The notes below the pieces were generated by a model that was not told the DNA's origin, searched no databases, and saw only the letters and a list, made by a program, of their open reading frames with translations. Shown piece by piece: positions 1 through 9,598 of a stretch of DNA of 64,000 bases. Where the stretch lies: NCBI RefSeq assembly GCF_026151395.1, contig NZ_JAMQPV010000001.1:1240001-1304000 (forward strand), written 5' to 3'. Each line of letters opens with the position of its first letter. Position 1 is the first letter of the stretch. The translations under genes and the position numbers were made by a program. This DNA comes from Leptospira limi (GTDB taxonomy: Bacteria; Spirochaetota; Leptospiria; Leptospirales; Leptospiraceae).

Positions 1-455
1 ACCAAAACCCAATGAGAACCTTCTTTTTTTTCTGTTACATCTTGTTTTAAAACTAAAACTACTTCGAGGGTATCCCCTTTTTTTACCTTAATTTGCGAAC
101 GTGCGTTAGGCTGTTTATTTGGCTCGAGTTGTAAATAAAAATGATCAGAAGCAATGGCACTTACAGATTTGGATTTTTTATCAGTAGCTCCTGGTGCATT
201 ATTGTGGTCAGAAATTCCTTCTGCTAATTTTAAATCAATGGGGGAAGAGGAAATTTTGAGGCCAGGGAATCTGCTCTGCACTTTAGAAACAAAATCGTTA
301 TACTTTTGCAGAATTTCCTCTTGTTTTTTTTGATTGGTTTTGATTAACCCAGACTGTCTTTGTTTGTCACGGTCTTCTAATTGTGTTTGGGACCAAAGAG
401 AAATGTTACATAATGCAAATAAGAATGTGAATAAAATTACGTTTCGATTTTTCAT
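1..455 (-). CDS. Exported protein of unknown function (C-terminus beyond window)
   Basis: The frame is open from an ATG at 455 to the left edge, so only about the first 150 residues are visible. The N-terminus (MKNRNVILFTFLFALCNISLWS) has a basic start, a hydrophobic core and a small-residue end, which fits a Sec signal peptide. The next 40 residues are charged and probably helical, rich in K, Q and E. A later stretch with a KVKKGDTLEVVLVLKQDV segment looks like beta strands of a small folded domain. I do not recognise the family. It lies 51 bp downstream of the LuxR-like gene on the same strand and could be co-transcribed with it. Confidence 0.7.
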   Translation of the reverse strand, partial: MKNRNVILFTFLFALCNISLWSQTQLEDRDKQRQSGLIKTNQKKQEEILQKYNDFVSKVQSRFPGLKISSSPIDLKLAEGISDHNNAPGATDKKSKSVSAIASDHFYLQLEPNKQPNARSQIKVKKGDTLEVVLVLKQDVTEKKEGSHWVL

Positions 456-506
456 AAAACAAACTTAAAATAACAAAAAAGAACCACTTTGGTCAAGGTT
501 TTTTGT

Positions 507-1025
507 TCAGTCTTCTTCGGGTAAAAGGGGAGTAAGGAAGAAAGAAATAAATTCCAGTTTCCCTCTCATAGAAGATTTTTCGTAGATAGACGCGGTTTGG
601 TTTTCGATCGTCCTCAGACTTTTTTTCCTAACAGCAGCAATTTGTTTTTGGGAAAAACCTCTTAACAAAAGAATAGCAATCTCAGTTTCTGCTTCTGTTA
701 AATTCCATTCTAACATCTGGGCCTTTGCTTCCGCCCAAAATCCTATTTCAGGATTTTTTAAAATTCGATTGGTTCTTTTTAAATCATGGATTTGTGTTTT
801 TGCCTGTTTATTTTCAACAGCTTCTTTTTTGAGTTCTTTGTATAAAATAAAAACAACAAGGAAGGAAGAAATGGCAATGAATGATTCTATGGTTGCTATG
901 ATGACTCGAAATCGGTCGAAGTATTCAGGTGGTTTTGTAAGAGTGTATATTTCTTCAATGATCCATACAATTAAAGAAATCACATAAAAAACCAAAAATA
1001 GGATACGTAACGTGCGAGTTTCCAT
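507..1025 (-). CDS. Membrane-anchored LuxR-family transcriptional regulator
   Basis: A 172-residue protein with two predicted membrane helices (about residues 6-28 and 40-63), a coiled-coil-like charged linker (63-90) and a C-terminal GerE/LuxR helix-turn-helix (about 108-168). The HTH core reads LTEAETEIAILLLRGFSQKQ, followed by a recognition helix around RKKSLRTIENQTASIYEKS, which is typical of the family. There is no receiver or ligand-binding domain, so the signal would have to come through the two membrane helices or a partner. It sits upstream of an exported-protein gene on the same strand. The HTH assignment is strong; the membrane tethering is a prediction and the target genes are unknown. 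Confidence 0.8.
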   Translation of the reverse strand: METRTLRILFLVFYVISLIVWIIEEIYTLTKPPEYFDRFRVIIATIESFIAISSFLVVFILYKELKKEAVENKQAKTQIHDLKRTNRILKNPEIGFWAEAKAQMLEWNLTEAETEIAILLLRGFSQKQIAAVRKKSLRTIENQTASIYEKSSMRGKLEFISFFLTPLLPEED

Positions 1026-1299
1026 CTAATGATTCAATTTCAAACTTCTCTAATGTAGAATCAAGTATGTTTCAAAGGTAATTGGCACATTTGCGTTTTT
1101 CTTATATTGGGAGAGTTAAAAAACCGTGCGACCTTAAACACATGAAACAATGGTTCCATCTCCTCAATGTAACAACCCAGTTGCAACTACGATGCCTAAT
1201 CATCAGCGATCATCCTCACGATCTGGTTCGGATCATCTTGGAGAGAATTTTTAAAGTTCTAGTTCTGTAGGGACTGGTTCGGAACAGAGTGGAAGCTAA

Positions 1300-3387
1300 T
1301 TAAGAACCAGTTTGGCGGTAGATGATTTTTGCACCGATCTGCAAATTTTTGTATAAATCTAAAAAGATTTGGTTGGGAACCATCCCATCTGGATCTCTGG
1401 AAAATTCTGGACGTAAACGCTTTAAAAAATACATCCCCATTTCCCCTTTGTTTTTTGCTTTGACTTTACCACGGTATTCACATTCAAAAAATCGTTTTAC
1501 TTTATCATAAGTAGTCTCAGATAAATTGATTTCGCCGGCATCACCTGAGCTTTCCATTCGACTTGCAGTGTTCACTGCATCTCCCCAAACATCATATGCA
1601 AATTTTGATTTTCCAACGACACCTGCAACCACAGGACCAGTGTGGATACCAATTCGAATCTCCCAAAAATCTTGGCCTAACATTTGTTTAAAGGAGCGAA
1701 TCTGTGTCATAAAAGATTTGATCTCCATGGCAAACAAACATGCATCTACGGGGTGAGTGAAATTTCCTTGCGGAATTCCACCAGCAGCCATGTAAGAATC
1801 CCCAATTGTTTTTAGTTTTTCAAAATTATGCCTTACTGCTATATCATCAAATTGGGAAAAACATCCATCTAATTGTTCAATCAAATCTTCTGGAGACAAT
1901 GATTCTGCTGCTTTTGTGAAGTTTTTGAAATCAGTAAATAATATACTAACGGATTCATATTCCATAGGAACAACTTCTCCACGTTCAATGAGTTCATCCG
2001 CCAAATCACCAGGAAGAATGTTTCGAATGAAGTGAAGTGTTTTTTCTCTCTCTTTTTCCAAATCTCGGCGTAAATTTGCATTATGAATTGCACCCGCCAC
2101 TTGTTCACAAAACGAAATGATTTCTTGGAATTCAATTTGTGTCCAAGGGTTTTCCTTTGTTAGGCGAGTGACACAAATTATCCCAATGGTTTGACCTTGG
2201 ACAACAAGAGGTACATGTCCAAAAATTTCTAATTTAAAACTTTCAACGATTGAGGTATCGATTGGAGTTAGTTCTTTCCATCGAGATGATTTTTTGAGAT
2301 AAATTGGTTTTTGTTTTTGAAAAGACCTATAGAGTGAGCCAATAGAAGGAATCAGTTGAGGACGAAATGTTCGTAAAAAATTTGTGACAAGTAATCCTTT
2401 ATTGAATACTTCTGCTCCTTCCATAAGAGGGACTAATGTATTGGATTTTGGATCTACTAATAAGATAAAACCTAATTCAACTCTGTGATTGGCTTTTAAA
2501 TAACTAAATACTTCTCTTGTGATATCTTCGATTTCGGAATAGGAATTAATTTTTCGATTGAATTTGTGAAGGTTTTCCAATTTCAAACGATTGGATTCTA
2601 TATTATCTTTTTCTTCTTGGATTTTTGAATTAACCGTTTTTAATTCATCAAGAAGATACCCTGTTTCAATTGTGCCTGCAATATAATCAGCAATGATTTT
2701 GATTTGGTTCAGTTGTTGTTCATTCAATAAAAATATACCTGAGTAATCTAATAAATCCAATGTCCCAATGAATTTATTGCGTAGGTAAAGTGGTACAATG
2801 AGAAGTGATTTTAAATTTGCTGATTTTTTATTTTCTAGTTCCACACCTTCTGTTTTATAAGTTTCAAAGTCTTCAATATAAAAACTCCGTTTTCTTTTTC
2901 GAACATACGCATGTGCATACGTAGTTACGTAAGAATCGGAAACAGGGATTCTCCTGCCCATGATCTCTAATTTTACGGATTCTGAAAGTTCTTCTGGGAA
3001 GTTACTGTGAAAAAATTCTAAGGCATCTAATTCTTTTTTATAAACGTATAAAAGGTAATGTGGAACGTTGAATTTTTCTCTGATATAAAATCCTAATATT
3101 CTCAGAACATCTTTTAAATCAGTTGCTGAGTTGATTTCTCTTAAAAGGCTATCAAGGTCAGAAAGTTGACCATATGAATCAACAAGTTTGTTCGAAAATT
3201 CCTCTGATTGCGTTTTTGTTGAGAGTAGTTCTTTTTCTTTTTCTTCTAATTCCTCATTCAGTAATTGAATTTTAGATTTTAAGACGGTAACAGTATTTTG
3301 GTTTTCTTCATTTTGTTTGTATAGTTTCGTTATCCCATATAGGATTCCTAAAAACAAAAAACCAATCAGATAGATAACATAGATCAT
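1300..3387 (-). CDS. GAF-GAF-class III adenylate cyclase, membrane-anchored
   Basis: A 695-residue protein: one N-terminal membrane helix (2-20), a coiled coil (25-75), two GAF-like domains (about 80-250 and 275-440), a helical linker and a class III cyclase domain (about 475-655). The catalytic set is complete: metal-binding D486 (ILFTDFKNF) and D530 (KTIGDSYMA), adenine-selecting K526 and D599 (YDVWGD), and transition-state N606 and R610 (AVNTASRM). This predicts cAMP synthesis, with the catalytic domain in the cytoplasm and activity set by ligand or redox sensing in the GAF domains. The start codon overlaps the stop of the upstream pseudo-cyclase gene by 4 bp (ATGA), so the two are translationally coupled and the proteins may associate. 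Confidence 0.88.
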   Translation of the reverse strand: MIYVIYLIGFLFLGILYGITKLYKQNEENQNTVTVLKSKIQLLNEELEEKEKELLSTKTQSEEFSNKLVDSYGQLSDLDSLLREINSATDLKDVLRILGFYIREKFNVPHYLLYVYKKELDALEFFHSNFPEELSESVKLEIMGRRIPVSDSYVTTYAHAYVRKRKRSFYIEDFETYKTEGVELENKKSANLKSLLIVPLYLRNKFIGTLDLLDYSGIFLLNEQQLNQIKIIADYIAGTIETGYLLDELKTVNSKIQEEKDNIESNRLKLENLHKFNRKINSYSEIEDITREVFSYLKANHRVELGFILLVDPKSNTLVPLMEGAEVFNKGLLVTNFLRTFRPQLIPSIGSLYRSFQKQKPIYLKKSSRWKELTPIDTSIVESFKLEIFGHVPLVVQGQTIGIICVTRLTKENPWTQIEFQEIISFCEQVAGAIHNANLRRDLEKEREKTLHFIRNILPGDLADELIERGEVVPMEYESVSILFTDFKNFTKAAESLSPEDLIEQLDGCFSQFDDIAVRHNFEKLKTIGDSYMAAGGIPQGNFTHPVDACLFAMEIKSFMTQIRSFKQMLGQDFWEIRIGIHTGPVVAGVVGKSKFAYDVWGDAVNTASRMESSGDAGEINLSETTYDKVKRFFECEYRGKVKAKNKGEMGMYFLKRLRPEFSRDPDGMVPNQIFLDLYKNLQIGAKIIYRQTGS

Positions 3388-6300
3388 TTGATTAGGATTT
3401 TTGCTCCCCGTTTTTGTTGGGTATATAACCTTTCAAATTTATCATTTGGAAGGATTCCAGTATCGTCTGCTAAGTCTGATTTTAATGCTAACAATTCGTA
3501 AATAGGGAATTGTTCTCCTTCGTAAGTATTGATCATTCTTTGGTTGTCGATATGGAATAATCGTTTCACTTTGTCCATGGTTTCTTGGGAAATGTTAATC
3601 GAAACACCGACTCCACCACGTCTGATGGCTTGTGTTTGTGTGACCGTTTTTCCCCAAACATCATAGTTGAATTTTGATTTTCCAATCACTCCCGCAACAA
3701 CAGGCCCTGAGTGAATTGCAATGGTGATGCCATTCGGTTTGAATGGAATGTCTTTAAAATCTTCCATCATACGAATCACTTCGTTTTTAATTTGTAAGGC
3801 AGCAAGGCAAGCATCAACTGCGTGAGTAAAATTCCCGACAGGTAAACCACCGGCAGCTAAATACATATCCCCAGTCATTCTTAATTTTTCCATTCCCTTT
3901 GTTTTGATGATCTCATCAAATCGAGAGAAATATAAATCGAGACCTTCAATCAATTCTTCTGGTGTGAGTTGTCCTGTAATTTGAGAGAAACCAGGAAAAC
4001 TTGTCATGAGTAAGGTTACATTTTCAAATTCAACTGGATTTACTCTTCCTTTCTTTTGCAGTTCTTCTGCTACGTTTTTTGGGAGGATGTTGAGTAAAAG
4101 AGAGTCGGATCTTTGTTTTTCTTCTTCAATTTTTTTCAGTAAAAAGTGGTTGTTGATGGCACTTGCAATATGTTCCGAAACACCTACGATGGAATCAACT
4201 TCTTCACTGGTAAAATGTATGGTCTCATCATTGATTCCATACATTGCCATGGCCACAACTTCATCGTTATTCACTAATGGAGAAATTAAAAAACCCTTCA
4301 TACCAGATTTTTCAGTAATTTGTTTATCAATATGGTAAGGCATTGATTTGGGAACATGTTTCATGTAAAAATGTCTTTTTCGTAAGTAACATTTATAAAC
4401 AAATCCACTTTCTTCTTTCAGAGGAAACCTTAGCGTTTTAAAAAAATTCACATTTTCATCATTTAACAAATCAAAGCCGGAATGGTTTAAATAACGAAAC
4501 TCATTAAATTCTTTATCTAGAAAATACAATACACAGTTTTCAATTTTATAGTTTTTGCGAATGAATCCAAAGATTTCGGCAAGAATGTTTTCTAAGTTGT
4601 TTTGAGAGTTTATCGTTTTTGCAAACTCATTCATTTTTTGAATTTCTGCTTTTGCTCTTTCCGATTTTTTTCGTTCATCTTCCGTTAATTGGAGTAATAA
4701 TGAATTCTGAATTGCTCCCGCGATTTGGTCACAAAAACCCGAAATACGTCTGAGTACTTCACGTGTTACTTCCAATGGTTTTTGGTAGGATGTAAAATAG
4801 GCAATTCCTATCACTTCGTTTTGTACAACAAGAGGAACTGCAATAAAAGAAGTTAAACTTAATTTTGAAAATATTTGTTCGTCTAACTCTGATTCGTATG
4901 TTTTTGGGGGTTTGGGAACAAATAATGTTTTTTTACGCAAATACGTTTTATAAATGATCCCTCCTCTTTCATTCAATGGAACTCGGAAGGATTTTGCAAA
5001 GTGTAATTGTTCTTCTGTTGCATAAATTGGAATTGTGGTTTTGTAAGTGTATAATTCTCTTTTTTTCGGATCGATTAATTGTATGAGTGTGGCTTCAATT
5101 TCAAAACTCTTTAATATATAATCAAACATCTCGTCTATGATTTGAGACAAACTGGATTCAGAGTTTATTTTTTTAGCGAATTCATTGAGTTTGACAACTT
5201 CGTTTTTGGCATCTTCCATTTGCAAACGTGCGTTATCTGCAATGAACTTTTCTCGGTTCATCTCTTCCACAAGAATGGAATTGGTTACTGCAGTTGCGAT
5301 ATTTTCTGCAGTATTTTCAACTAATTGTAATTGTGCTTTTGAAAAACTAGATCCTTTTTGTTCGCTGAAAATAGCTAACATCGCAATAACTTTCCCTTGT
5401 GAACTCAAAGGAATGATCATTCCTGGATTTTTCCCAATCAATTGAATGAATTTTTGATTGGATTCATTTAAACGTGATTCCCAAACTTTTGCAAATCGAA
5501 AGGGTCGATTTCGTTTGTAAACATGGTAAAACAAACCAGCGCTTGGATCTAATGGGAAACTGACACCACGAAATTTAGATTCAAGTTGTAATTCGGATGT
5601 GGAAGAAACTAATGCTTTGTGATACTGGAGTTTGCCATTCTCTGAATCGACAAGTAATAGTATCATCGAATCACAAAATACTTCTTCTTTTAAATAATCA
5701 AAAGCTTTGTTGAGGATGCTATCTAACTCAAGAGATGTGTTGAGTGTTTTTGCAAATTCATTGAGCCTTTCAATATTGGCTTTTGAAACTTCTAATTCCT
5801 TTGTCCTTTCAACAACGATATCTTCTAATCCATCTTTTAAGATATTGAGTTCTTTATTTGAAATTTCTAAACTTTCTTTTAGTTTTTCGATCGATAAATA
5901 GGCTCTTGTAAATCCATTAGACAAAATATACCCTTGGAACAAAATAAAACCTAAAAATCCAAAAGGAGTGATATTCATCGTATTGATGATATTGTTTTGG
6001 TATAAAATGTCGTGTACGACGGTGCCAAAAACAAAACTAAAACCAATGAGAGATAAACCTGCTCCGACTGTATCGGAACGATAGGCCATGATGATAGCAA
6101 TGGTGATACGAACACAAACGAGTATGAGGAAAATTTGAAAATAATGGATTTGTGAAGTAAATACAGAGACAGGTAAAAACAAAGAAACTAAAAATGGTGT
6201 GATGAGGGTGTAAAGAACATACATTGTCCTTTGCCCCACCGTTTTAGGGAAAACCAATCGATAGAAGTATGCAAAAACAATGGTCGATATGTAAATCGTC

Positions 6301-7121
6301 GCAAATTCCAGTCGAATGAGAGCAGACATTGGGAGCGATGGAATGATGTCCAAAATATTCCTCTCACCAATCGTGAGAAGGCGCATAACAATGAGTAAAC
6401 TGAAAAGTGCGATGAACAAACTGGCTTTGTCTTGCCTACGCATGAGAAACAAACCCAAGTGATACAATGCCCAGAGAAAAATACTACCAGCTAAGAAGGA
6501 AGTGATTTGGTAACTGCGATTGACCTTGTCGTATAACTTACGTCTTTCGCCGATTTCCATACTTTCCCAAAATCCGCCTTTCGAATAATGGAAATTAGAT
6601 ATTTCATAAACAATTTCTGTTTCTCCAGAAACGGGCTCGAGATCGACTAAGATGGATTTGTAGGAAGGTTCAAAATAATTTGGATTGATTCCAAAACTAC
6701 CTTGTTCCACAACCAATTTCCCATTGATGTACATTCGGTACGCAGATGATAGATCCAAATTGTGAAAGGCTAAAGTAGGTGTGTTTTCAGGAAAAATTAC
6801 TTTTAGTTTATATGTCGCATATCCATAACCACCAAGTGTTTCACCAAACCAATTGACACCTTTCCAATTCGAGGGAACAACTTGGTAGATGAACTTAGGT
6901 TCTTTTCCTAGTTCTTTTTCAATTTGAATGCCACTTAACGTCTCTTTCCAATAAAATTCCCATTCACCATCCAAGTTGATGTTTCCATCACGGAGGAAAT
7001 CCCATGAAGACAAGTCGATTTTCCCTTTTTCAGCAATTGGTTTGTTCCGATTGACTTCTCCACAGGACAAAATGGAGAAGAGAAGGCAGAATGATACAAC
7101 CAAATGAAACGTTTTCTTCAT
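3384..7121 (-). CDS. 7TMR-DISM receptor with three GAF domains and a degenerate cyclase domain
   Basis: A 1245-residue protein. It has a signal peptide or lipobox at C20 (FSILSC), a periplasmic jelly-roll-like DISMED domain (about 40-190), seven membrane helices (about 207-410), a coiled coil, three GAF-like modules (about 460-620, 640-800 and 815-985) and a cyclase-fold domain (about 1028-1215). That last domain looks catalytically dead: the first metal Asp is S1041, the adenine-selecting Lys is R1081, and the transition-state Asn and Arg are T1161 and A1165. Only the second metal Asp (D1085) and the YDVWG Asp (D1154) remain. It probably acts as a receptor and regulatory partner for the active cyclase encoded by the overlapping downstream gene. 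Residual activity cannot be excluded from sequence. Confidence 0.85.
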   Translation of the reverse strand: MKKTFHLVVSFCLLFSILSCGEVNRNKPIAEKGKIDLSSWDFLRDGNINLDGEWEFYWKETLSGIQIEKELGKEPKFIYQVVPSNWKGVNWFGETLGGYGYATYKLKVIFPENTPTLAFHNLDLSSAYRMYINGKLVVEQGSFGINPNYFEPSYKSILVDLEPVSGETEIVYEISNFHYSKGGFWESMEIGERRKLYDKVNRSYQITSFLAGSIFLWALYHLGLFLMRRQDKASLFIALFSLLIVMRLLTIGERNILDIIPSLPMSALIRLEFATIYISTIVFAYFYRLVFPKTVGQRTMYVLYTLITPFLVSLFLPVSVFTSQIHYFQIFLILVCVRITIAIIMAYRSDTVGAGLSLIGFSFVFGTVVHDILYQNNIINTMNITPFGFLGFILFQGYILSNGFTRAYLSIEKLKESLEISNKELNILKDGLEDIVVERTKELEVSKANIERLNEFAKTLNTSLELDSILNKAFDYLKEEVFCDSMILLLVDSENGKLQYHKALVSSTSELQLESKFRGVSFPLDPSAGLFYHVYKRNRPFRFAKVWESRLNESNQKFIQLIGKNPGMIIPLSSQGKVIAMLAIFSEQKGSSFSKAQLQLVENTAENIATAVTNSILVEEMNREKFIADNARLQMEDAKNEVVKLNEFAKKINSESSLSQIIDEMFDYILKSFEIEATLIQLIDPKKRELYTYKTTIPIYATEEQLHFAKSFRVPLNERGGIIYKTYLRKKTLFVPKPPKTYESELDEQIFSKLSLTSFIAVPLVVQNEVIGIAYFTSYQKPLEVTREVLRRISGFCDQIAGAIQNSLLLQLTEDERKKSERAKAEIQKMNEFAKTINSQNNLENILAEIFGFIRKNYKIENCVLYFLDKEFNEFRYLNHSGFDLLNDENVNFFKTLRFPLKEESGFVYKCYLRKRHFYMKHVPKSMPYHIDKQITEKSGMKGFLISPLVNNDEVVAMAMYGINDETIHFTSEEVDSIVGVSEHIASAINNHFLLKKIEEEKQRSDSLLLNILPKNVAEELQKKGRVNPVEFENVTLLMTSFPGFSQITGQLTPEELIEGLDLYFSRFDEIIKTKGMEKLRMTGDMYLAAGGLPVGNFTHAVDACLAALQIKNEVIRMMEDFKDIPFKPNGITIAIHSGPVVAGVIGKSKFNYDVWGKTVTQTQAIRRGGVGVSINISQETMDKVKRLFHIDNQRMINTYEGEQFPIYELLALKSDLADDTGILPNDKFERLYTQQKRGAKILIK

Positions 7122-7170
7122 AGTTAGGCTACAAAGACTATGAGAACGAAGGGAAATGGAAAGGAAAAAT

Positions 7171-8169
7171 TTAAGGATAACTTAGATTTATTTGAGAAGG
7201 ATCAAAATGTTTCTCTAAGGAAGGGACTACTACATTTATGATCTCTTCTGTTTCTTCTTTTGAATACGAAACAATTTTGTCTTTTTTTTCAAAAGGATGA
7301 AATAAAATGGAAGAGTCCTTCCGTTTGTCTGTGATTTGTTTTAAAAAATCGAGATTCATACGAAACCCTCCCACGCTGAGTTCTGTGATCCCTTTTGGAT
7401 TTAGTTCTTTCCCTAACGTTTCGGCTAACGATTGGTAATGGAATTTCCAATCTGGAATTCTAAGTACTGGATCAATACAAACTCTTACTTTCCATCCGGC
7501 CTCGATTGTTTTTTGCATTGTTTTGATCCTCGCTTGTAAAGAGGGAGTTCCATGTTCAATCGTATCAATGACAATTTGTGGGCTGATTGTCCAAGCAAGG
7601 ATGATATTTGGGTTGGGTGTTAGATGGGCAATGGATTGAAAATTGGTAGATTTTGTTCGGATTTCAAGTGTTAAATTTGGTTCCGTTGAAGCAAATTGGA
7701 TCCAACTTTTTGTCGCAGGGAAAAACGATTCTAATGCCAACAAATCTGTGTCATACGAGAGGGCCAAATACAAAGATCCATTGACATCTAAGAACTTTTT
7801 TGTTTCAGTAAAAAAATCTTCCCAATTCACAAATAACACAAGATTTGCGGAAGGAAACATCCCTTGTAAGTAACAATACTCACAATCATAAATACAGTTC
7901 AGTGCTAAGGTATTGTAATAAAAATGTTTGTGAGAAAAGTTAGGTGAAAAGTCACTTCCAGGGTATAAAAAATGTTCTTTTTTTTCGGCTAACACCAGTT
8001 TTGGCGATTGTTTTTGGATTCGAAAGTTTTGTGAATTACGATTAAAACTGTCCTTATAATGCCGAATGGGAATTTGGATCGCATTTGGAAATTTGGATAG
8101 GATTTCCTTGGTTCGAAAGTGATCAGCTACTGTTTCTTCAATATAAATATGTGAAAATGATTTAAACAT
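7171..8169 (-). CDS. Spore-photoproduct-lyase-like radical SAM protein
   Basis: From the ATG at 8169 this is a 332-residue protein, close to the usual SplB length. The radical SAM cluster motif CIYDCEYC (C92, C96, C99) is at the position expected for SplB, which repairs the spore photoproduct thymine dimer using SAM. Downstream residues fit a TIM-barrel radical SAM fold. SplB needs a second cysteine about 44 residues after the cluster as hydrogen donor; here that region reads LALSYDTDLL, and the only later cysteine is C231. The reaction may therefore differ. An upstream in-frame TTG (8196) is possible, but the ATG fits the family better. The ATG overlaps the stop of the nucleosidase-like gene by 8 bp, so the two are coupled. 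Confidence 0.75.
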   Translation of the reverse strand: MFKSFSHIYIEETVADHFRTKEILSKFPNAIQIPIRHYKDSFNRNSQNFRIQKQSPKLVLAEKKEHFLYPGSDFSPNFSHKHFYYNTLALNCIYDCEYCYLQGMFPSANLVLFVNWEDFFTETKKFLDVNGSLYLALSYDTDLLALESFFPATKSWIQFASTEPNLTLEIRTKSTNFQSIAHLTPNPNIILAWTISPQIVIDTIEHGTPSLQARIKTMQKTIEAGWKVRVCIDPVLRIPDWKFHYQSLAETLGKELNPKGITELSVGGFRMNLDFLKQITDKRKDSSILFHPFEKKDKIVSYSKEETEEIINVVVPSLEKHFDPSQINLSYP

Positions 8170-9028
8170 GGAGTTGTTTTTTCCATTCCTCCACAAATGT
8201 TTTTACTTCCGATTTCGATTTGATTTTTGGAACAATTTCTAAGTTGGGCATGGGTATGTTTGTGTTTGGATAACGCAAAAAATAATATCGTAATGATTTT
8301 TTAAGATCATGTTTCATGGTTTCTGTTAGGCGAAGTTCCTTTACTTCTTTCCAAATGTCTGGCCAAATTTTTGTTTCAAATGGATCTTCCATTACCCAAG
8401 GAAGAGGGTGAGTCCATTCAAAGAATAATGGTTCCATCACATTTGTTACTATGGATTCCACAGTTTCTGGCTTGCAAAAATTCCCTTCTAGATGGTCAGA
8501 GATGACTTTCCCAATCGATATGTTTTCCAAAGGAAAATAAAGTGATGCCGCTTCAAAAAATCCAGATCCTTCCATATCAACAAGTGATACTGATTGTAAA
8601 TCCGTTTCACTGAAGACTTGGAATTGGTTTTCTGTTGTGGTTTTGGCAATGGGACGATCAAATGTTGTAAGGTTTGTTTCCATTGGAAATACAGATTTTG
8701 TCATCCTTTCTGGATAAAAGTCTTTCCCAGTGGCAAAGTCAGTGATTTTATGAATCCAAAAGAATTCGCCAACCTTCCAATTTGGTTGGTTGGAACCAGC
8801 AATTCCTAAATTCCAAACTTTCATTTTGTCTCGTTCTTCTTTTGGCAAAAGGTGTGCAAACTCTGAAACGGCAAGTGCCATTGCCATTTTTCCAATGCCT
8901 GAAATGATGATGTAGATAGAATCATTTTTGTAGATTCGAAATTTACCAGAGTGGTGGACCGGTTTTGCATTTGTTTTTTGGATCCAAGGTTTTGCTTCGG
9001 AAAGAACTGCAAAAAACAATGATGGCAT
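8162..9028 (-). CDS. Nucleoside phosphorylase / MTA-SAH nucleosidase-like protein
   Basis: A 288-residue protein whose first 200 residues resemble the PNP/UDP phosphorylase fold. It has a glycine-rich strand (IIISGIGKMAMALAV), a WNLGIAGS segment, and VDMEGSGFFEAA, matching the VEMEAAA ribose-binding motif of MTA/SAH nucleosidases and purine phosphorylases. The last 90 residues are an extra tail of unknown role. It is the upstream partner of the SplB-like gene. MTA/SAH nucleosidases can also hydrolyse 5'-deoxyadenosine, which radical SAM enzymes release, so removal of that product is one plausible reason for the pairing; this is inference. It could instead act on another nucleoside. Confidence 0.7.
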   Translation of the reverse strand: MPSLFFAVLSEAKPWIQKTNAKPVHHSGKFRIYKNDSIYIIISGIGKMAMALAVSEFAHLLPKEERDKMKVWNLGIAGSNQPNWKVGEFFWIHKITDFATGKDFYPERMTKSVFPMETNLTTFDRPIAKTTTENQFQVFSETDLQSVSLVDMEGSGFFEAASLYFPLENISIGKVISDHLEGNFCKPETVESIVTNVMEPLFFEWTHPLPWVMEDPFETKIWPDIWKEVKELRLTETMKHDLKKSLRYYFLRYPNTNIPMPNLEIVPKIKSKSEVKTFVEEWKKQLHV

Positions 9029-9055
9029 AGTCTAAAATTGGAGGAGGGGGTCCTA

Positions 9056-9598
9056 ATGCAAAGAAAAGTTTTGTTTGCTATTTTTCTATTTGTTGGATTG
9101 AATCTGTATGCTGGAGGAAAAAAAATGTCATTTCATAATTTAAAATCTGTAACCATCCAAGGAAAGGAAATTTCTCTAGGTGATTATAAAGGCCATCCTG
9201 TTCTTGTAGTCAATGTAGCATCTAAATGTGGTTATACGCCACAATATGAAGGATTGGAAAAACTCCATCTCACATATAAAGAGAAAGGATTAAAAGTGAT
9301 TGGTTTTCCTTCCAATGACTTCGGCGGTCAAGAACCAGGTACGGAAGCTCAAATTGCAGAATTTTGTAAGCTTAACTTTGGGGTCAGTTTTGATCTGATG
9401 AAAAAAACAAAAGTTCTGGGAAATGACAAAGATCCAGTGTACCAATTTTTAACTGAGAATGCGAAGGAAAAAGGTGATGTAAAATGGAACTTCGAAAAAT
9501 TTCTCATCGATAAAAATGGAAACGTTGTGAATCGATTTCCATCTTCCACTAAACCTGAAAGTGTTGAATTGAAAACAGCCATTGAAAGTATTTTATAA
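9056..9598 (+). CDS. Glutathione peroxidase-family thiol peroxidase, exported
   Basis: A 180-residue protein with a signal peptide (first ~20 residues, ending LNLYAGG), so it probably acts in the periplasm. The GPx tetrad is visible: C58 (ASKCGYT), Q92 (GGQEPG), W144 and N145 (VKWNFEKF). The peroxidatic residue is cysteine, not selenocysteine, and such bacterial enzymes usually draw electrons from thioredoxin. The ATG at 9056 is preferred over the in-frame TTG at 9038 because a strong ribosome-binding site (GGAGGAGGGGG, 9040-9050) lies 5 bp upstream of it. It is divergent from the nucleosidase gene and its 3' end overlaps the next gene by 17 bp. Confidence 0.9.
   Translation: MQRKVLFAIFLFVGLNLYAGGKKMSFHNLKSVTIQGKEISLGDYKGHPVLVVNVASKCGYTPQYEGLEKLHLTYKEKGLKVIGFPSNDFGGQEPGTEAQIAEFCKLNFGVSFDLMKKTKVLGNDKDPVYQFLTENAKEKGDVKWNFEKFLIDKNGNVVNRFPSSTKPESVELKTAIESIL

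Noticed and set aside
1082..1270. A 62-codon plus-strand frame between the LuxR-like and cyclase genes
   Set aside because: No ribosome-binding site, no family, and biased composition; the region looks intergenic.
1273..1311. Inverted repeat ACTGGTTC/GAACCAGT after the cyclase gene
   Set aside because: The loop is 23 nt, one arm lies inside the coding end and there is no T-run, so a terminator is not convincing.
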